Assembly (NCBI GenBank): GCA_038030265.1
Contig: CM075939.1
Location: 9,777,253-9,841,252 of the forward strand
Source: Corythucha ciliata
Taxonomy: Eukaryota; Arthropoda; Insecta; Hemiptera; Tingidae
Length of the DNA stretch: 64,000 nt
Direction: 5' to 3'
The stretch's first letter is position 1. Each line of letters opens with the position of its first letter. The notes below the pieces were generated by a model. The model was not told the DNA's origin. It did not search any database and worked only from the letters and a program-made list of their open reading frames with translations. The translations under genes and the position numbers were made by a program. Positions 60,901 to 64,000 of the stretch are shown here, piece after piece.

Positions 60901-62051
60901 TAAAAAAAAATAAAAAAAAACATTCGACTTCTTGTCCTAAGTATAAAAAAAAAATCACAATTTTTTTTCCTTAAAATTCACTCATCGTCGCACTTAAATT
61001 TAAGGACTTGTGTCCTTACGGACAACGGCGCGGCAACTGCTAACAAAAAAAAAAAAACGATATAAAAAGAAACTATTCGAAGCGGATGCCGCAAGCTTCG
61101 AAGCGGGCGAACTGAACTGAGAACGGCAAGGAGAGTTGGGAGTTGTAGTAAGCGAGAGAGAGAGAGAGATAGAGAGAGAAAAAAAAAGAAAAAGAGGCGA
61201 GGCCTAGCCCCGATTTCCCCCCCTAAATAAAGTATCAGGGCGAGGGGGTTCTTTTTTTTTTTTTTTTTTTTTTTAAGGATGATGAGGCTAAGGATGGGGG
61301 TGTTGGGGGGGGAGAAGGGTGAGAATACAAACCGCACACCGGTGGTGTGGTGCCGACAGTGGGTCGGGGTCCCCGACGGTAAGAATATTTGGTAGAAAAG
61401 ATTTGAGAGAGTGGGGAGGTTTGTCGCCGGTAAATTGTAGTGCTATTACATTGTTTTTAATGACTCTATTTCTCTATATTCCAACGTTTAAGGAAATTAA
61501 GGAACGAATTTGGTTAGTTAAAACAGTGAGTATGGATGAGCAAGGGGGGGGGGTCAATTTGGACTTCTAACTGCCACTCACCTGTCAGTTTAGCACGGGA
61601 TTTGATTTTGTTTTATCCAAAAACCTGGAAAACATATTATCCCTCTTGAAGAGACTACATAATTTAAATCTTTGAACCCCAGCAGCAGCACAGCGGTACC
61701 ATGGAACCGAAAAGTGCCCCCTTAAGGGGGAACTGCAGTGATGATTCCTCGACCCCCCTCCAATCATCGCTCGTCTACTACTCAGCATACATATTCTCGC
61801 CTTATTTCGGCACCAATCCTGGTTTTTAAGGACTCGTTTTAATCTTCAGGAAATTCCGCATATGCAGTAGTTTTCCTTTTTTCAAATAAGTCGGAAAAAA
61901 ACCGTGAAATTACAAGGTAAAAGTTCAAGGCGAATTTAAAATAACTTCTGGGATGAAATTTAGGGGAAAATAGGGAGTAAGCTATGGATAATATGTTGTA
62001 AAAAGTGGTTTTAATACTAGTATTATAATATTAAAGGTAAACTTCAGCAAT
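57971..62051. other. low-complexity non-coding region
   Basis: Contains T20 near 59863, A19 near 59581, A18 near 60655, T22 near 61253, C8-C9 runs and a GA microsatellite at 61152-61180. No gene is recognised on either strand. Confidence 0.55.
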
Positions 62052-62502
62052 AATGGGGAACTTCCACATTTTTCAAGCACTGGTGTTTCTTGAAGAGGGC
62101 TCTTCCACAATGCTATTGCTCACATTAAACATTGAAATCAATCAAGGATTTTTTTAGAGCGAATTTTGAAAATTTTTGAGTGGGGATTTGATAACGTCAA
62201 ACCCTATTTAATGAAATGGATGGTGTGTGGAAGAGGGGGGTAAGACACATTTTATGGGGGACAATTTTTCTCGTTATTTGTAAACAAAAAATGTTAGAGT
62301 GCCCTAATCACATGCTTCAAAAGTAGGGATTGACGTCATTTCCCCTCGTACCATCTATCCCCTCTTGAAGAACTTTGAAATTTATTTAAAAATCACCAAA
62401 TGCACCAATCGGGCTGCAACTACCGTTGATGTTCTTCTGTCCATGTGCGAATTCACCGGTAAACTTTTCTCCCGAATCGGACATTCATGCAAGTTCCCCA
62501 TT
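62052..62502 (+). mobile_element. TIR element copy 3, full length 451 bases
   Basis: Left AATGGGGAACTT and right AAGTTCCCCATT termini; the body matches the copies at 51230 and 47249 with few changes. A family A array begins about 190 bases after it, as for the other copies. Confidence 0.88.
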
Positions 62503-62689
62503 GTATATACGTTGTATATAAGTTCAAAGATGAAAAAACATATTCCGGGAACCCTTCACGGTATTAAGAATCCGGGTCATCATCTCATCGTGTCTGGCAC
62601 CTGCGCAGGACGTTTTTTATGGGATAGGAGTTGCCTCTTCTGAGATCGCCAGACATTTTCCGTGGGACAAATGCCCGGCAATTCTTAGC

Positions 62690-63480
62690 AAAAAATTTGA
62701 AAAAAGTTCTGAATCTAAAATGGAGTAAAAACGCTAATTTGCGGCTAAGATGAATAAAACCGTTAATTCACGCATCAATTTGATAAAATCCGCAGATTCG
62801 TGGCTACAATTGAGTAAAAGCGGTAATTCTTCATTTAAAATTGAAAAACAATTCGTGGCTAAAATTGACACAAGCGCTCGTGTGCAGCAAGAACTGAAGA
62901 AACGCCACGATATACGCGGCTAAAATTGAGAAAAAACGCTTAATTCGCGGATATATTCGCGAAAATCCGCTAATACGCGGCCGAAACTGAGAAAAACCGC
63001 CAATTACCATTTAAAATCGAGCGCCATGGAGAAAAGGCTGTAATTCACGGCTAAATTGACAAAAGCGCTATTTCGCATGACTGAAAAGTGAAATAAACAA
63101 CAACAAAAAACGCTTAATTACGCCTATAATTGAGGAAAAGCGGTGACTTGCGCTGATTCGCAGCTTAACTTGTGAAAAAACGCTGATTCACGGATAAAAG
63201 CTTACGTAAAACGCTCGTTCCCAGAAAACGTTAATTCGCTGGTAAATTTGAGAAAATCTTCTGTTGAAATTGAGTAAACGTGCTAATTCGCGCCTAAAAT
63301 TGAGTAAAATGTGGTAATTTTCGGCTGAAATTAAGAAGTTGTTTGCGAATAAAATTGCGAAAAAACGCAAAATTACGGCTAAAACTAAGAAAATACCAAT
63401 TAGCAGTTCCCAAAAAGCTACTTGGTGGCTAAAATTTGAAAAAGCCATAATTTAAGGCTAAGTAAAAATTAAATTCCTTG
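62690..63480 (-). repeat. family A array 3, reverse orientation
   Basis: About 25 units of ATTCGCGGCTAAAATTGAG plus AAAAACGCT, the inverse complement of the arrays at 46601 and 49641. Confidence 0.85.
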
Positions 63481-63544
63481 TAGGTGTCAGGGGCCGCATA
63501 CAGCTGACCACCGCGGGCCCCGGTAGGTTTTGGTTCGCCACTGC

Positions 63545-63790
63545 GGTGGTTAAGCATTATGCTGGTTGAACATTTTGTGGTTTGCGCATGTTGTGGTTAG
63601 TGCTTTTTTTGTCTTTTGAGTTTTTTGTGGGTCAAGCATTAATTTTGGTCGGCGATTTTTGTCACTCGAGAATTCAGTGGTTTGAGTATCGTGTGGTTCG
63701 CACATTTTGTAGTTTTGAGTATTTTGAGGTGCGAAATTTTTGTGGTTCGAGCATTTCATGGTTTGAGTATTCGATGATTTGAACATTGTG
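63545..63790 (+). repeat. family E array, forward
   Basis: GTGGTTNGNGCATTTTGTG words, about 14 units with spacing of 15-20 bases, the inverse of the array at 20362-20767. Confidence 0.7.
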
Positions 63791-63794
63791 GCAA

Positions 63795-63890
63795 GGGATC
63801 CCATTTTTTTTCGATTTGGGCTCCTATAAAAAACCAAATTTCGTTGGTTTGGATCTTCCAAGCACAAAGTTTGTTGGATTTGGCTGCCCC
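63795..63890 (-). repeat. family D units, reverse
   Basis: AAAACCAAATTTCGTTGG and TTTGGATCTTCC-type units, three or so, inverse to the array at 2395-3410. The window ends soon after, so the array may go on. Confidence 0.5.
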
Positions 63891-64000
63891 GAACTGCGAT
63901 GTGCATATGTATAAGCCCGTACGACCCCAATCCTTCAAAGGTGTTGAACTGTCAAGCGGACATCGCAAAGGGGTCGCGGGGATGTTCACTGGAAAGTTCT

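Noticed and set aside
1..64000. CRISPR array or prokaryotic operon reading of the direct repeats
   Set aside because: The repeats drift strongly, lack unique spacers of fixed length and have no cas-like genes. The introns in the ABCG gene show that this is eukaryotic DNA.

Overview
The window looks like nuclear DNA of an animal, probably an arthropod. A crustacean is a reasonable guess, because the one clear gene has many very short introns (56-88 bases), but the sequence does not fix the species. There is no operon structure and no dense coding. About 7% of the window is one recognisable gene. The rest is non-coding DNA rich in homopolymers, microsatellites, small inverted-repeat elements and old tandem arrays.

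The gene is an ABCG-family (White-type) half-transporter on the minus strand, 11538 down to 6685. I could rebuild it as 12 coding exons in one continuous frame, giving about 688 residues. The N-terminal half is a complete nucleotide-binding domain (Walker A, Q-loop, LSGGE signature, Walker B with catalytic Glu, H-loop His). The C-terminal half is the membrane domain. Such proteins pair as homo- or heterodimers to move lipids, sterols, pigment precursors or other hydrophobic cargo across a membrane; the cargo here cannot be read from sequence. Two weak candidate exons (plus strand 4171-4258; minus strand 12303-12441) may belong to other transcripts or to 5' parts of this gene.

Layout: 1-6600 holds a Pol III-like tRNA relic, clusters of a GGACCG-type repeat, a tandem duplication, a 1 kb degenerate array and an AT-rich stretch. 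6685-11538 is the ABCG gene. 11539-37570 is mostly low-complexity intergenic DNA with three small inverted-repeat elements (one has a perfect 8-base target duplication typical of hAT elements) and a 17-base-period array. 37570-38925 is a large degenerate array. 39000-46100 is low-complexity DNA. 46120-63890 is a mosaic of degenerate arrays interleaved with three copies of one terminal-inverted-repeat element and several fold-back structures.

The most striking feature is this set of degenerate arrays. Four word families, here called A, B, C and D, all repeat with a period close to 30 bases, occur at several separate places in both orientations, and sit next to each other in recurring combinations. 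Three of them (A, C, D) seem to share a core close to AATTTCGCGG plus an A/T run. A fifth family, E, has a period near 17. The other unusual property is a very high number of pure G or C runs of 8-14 bases, more than 40 in 64 kb on both strands. Neither pattern is explained by the gene content.
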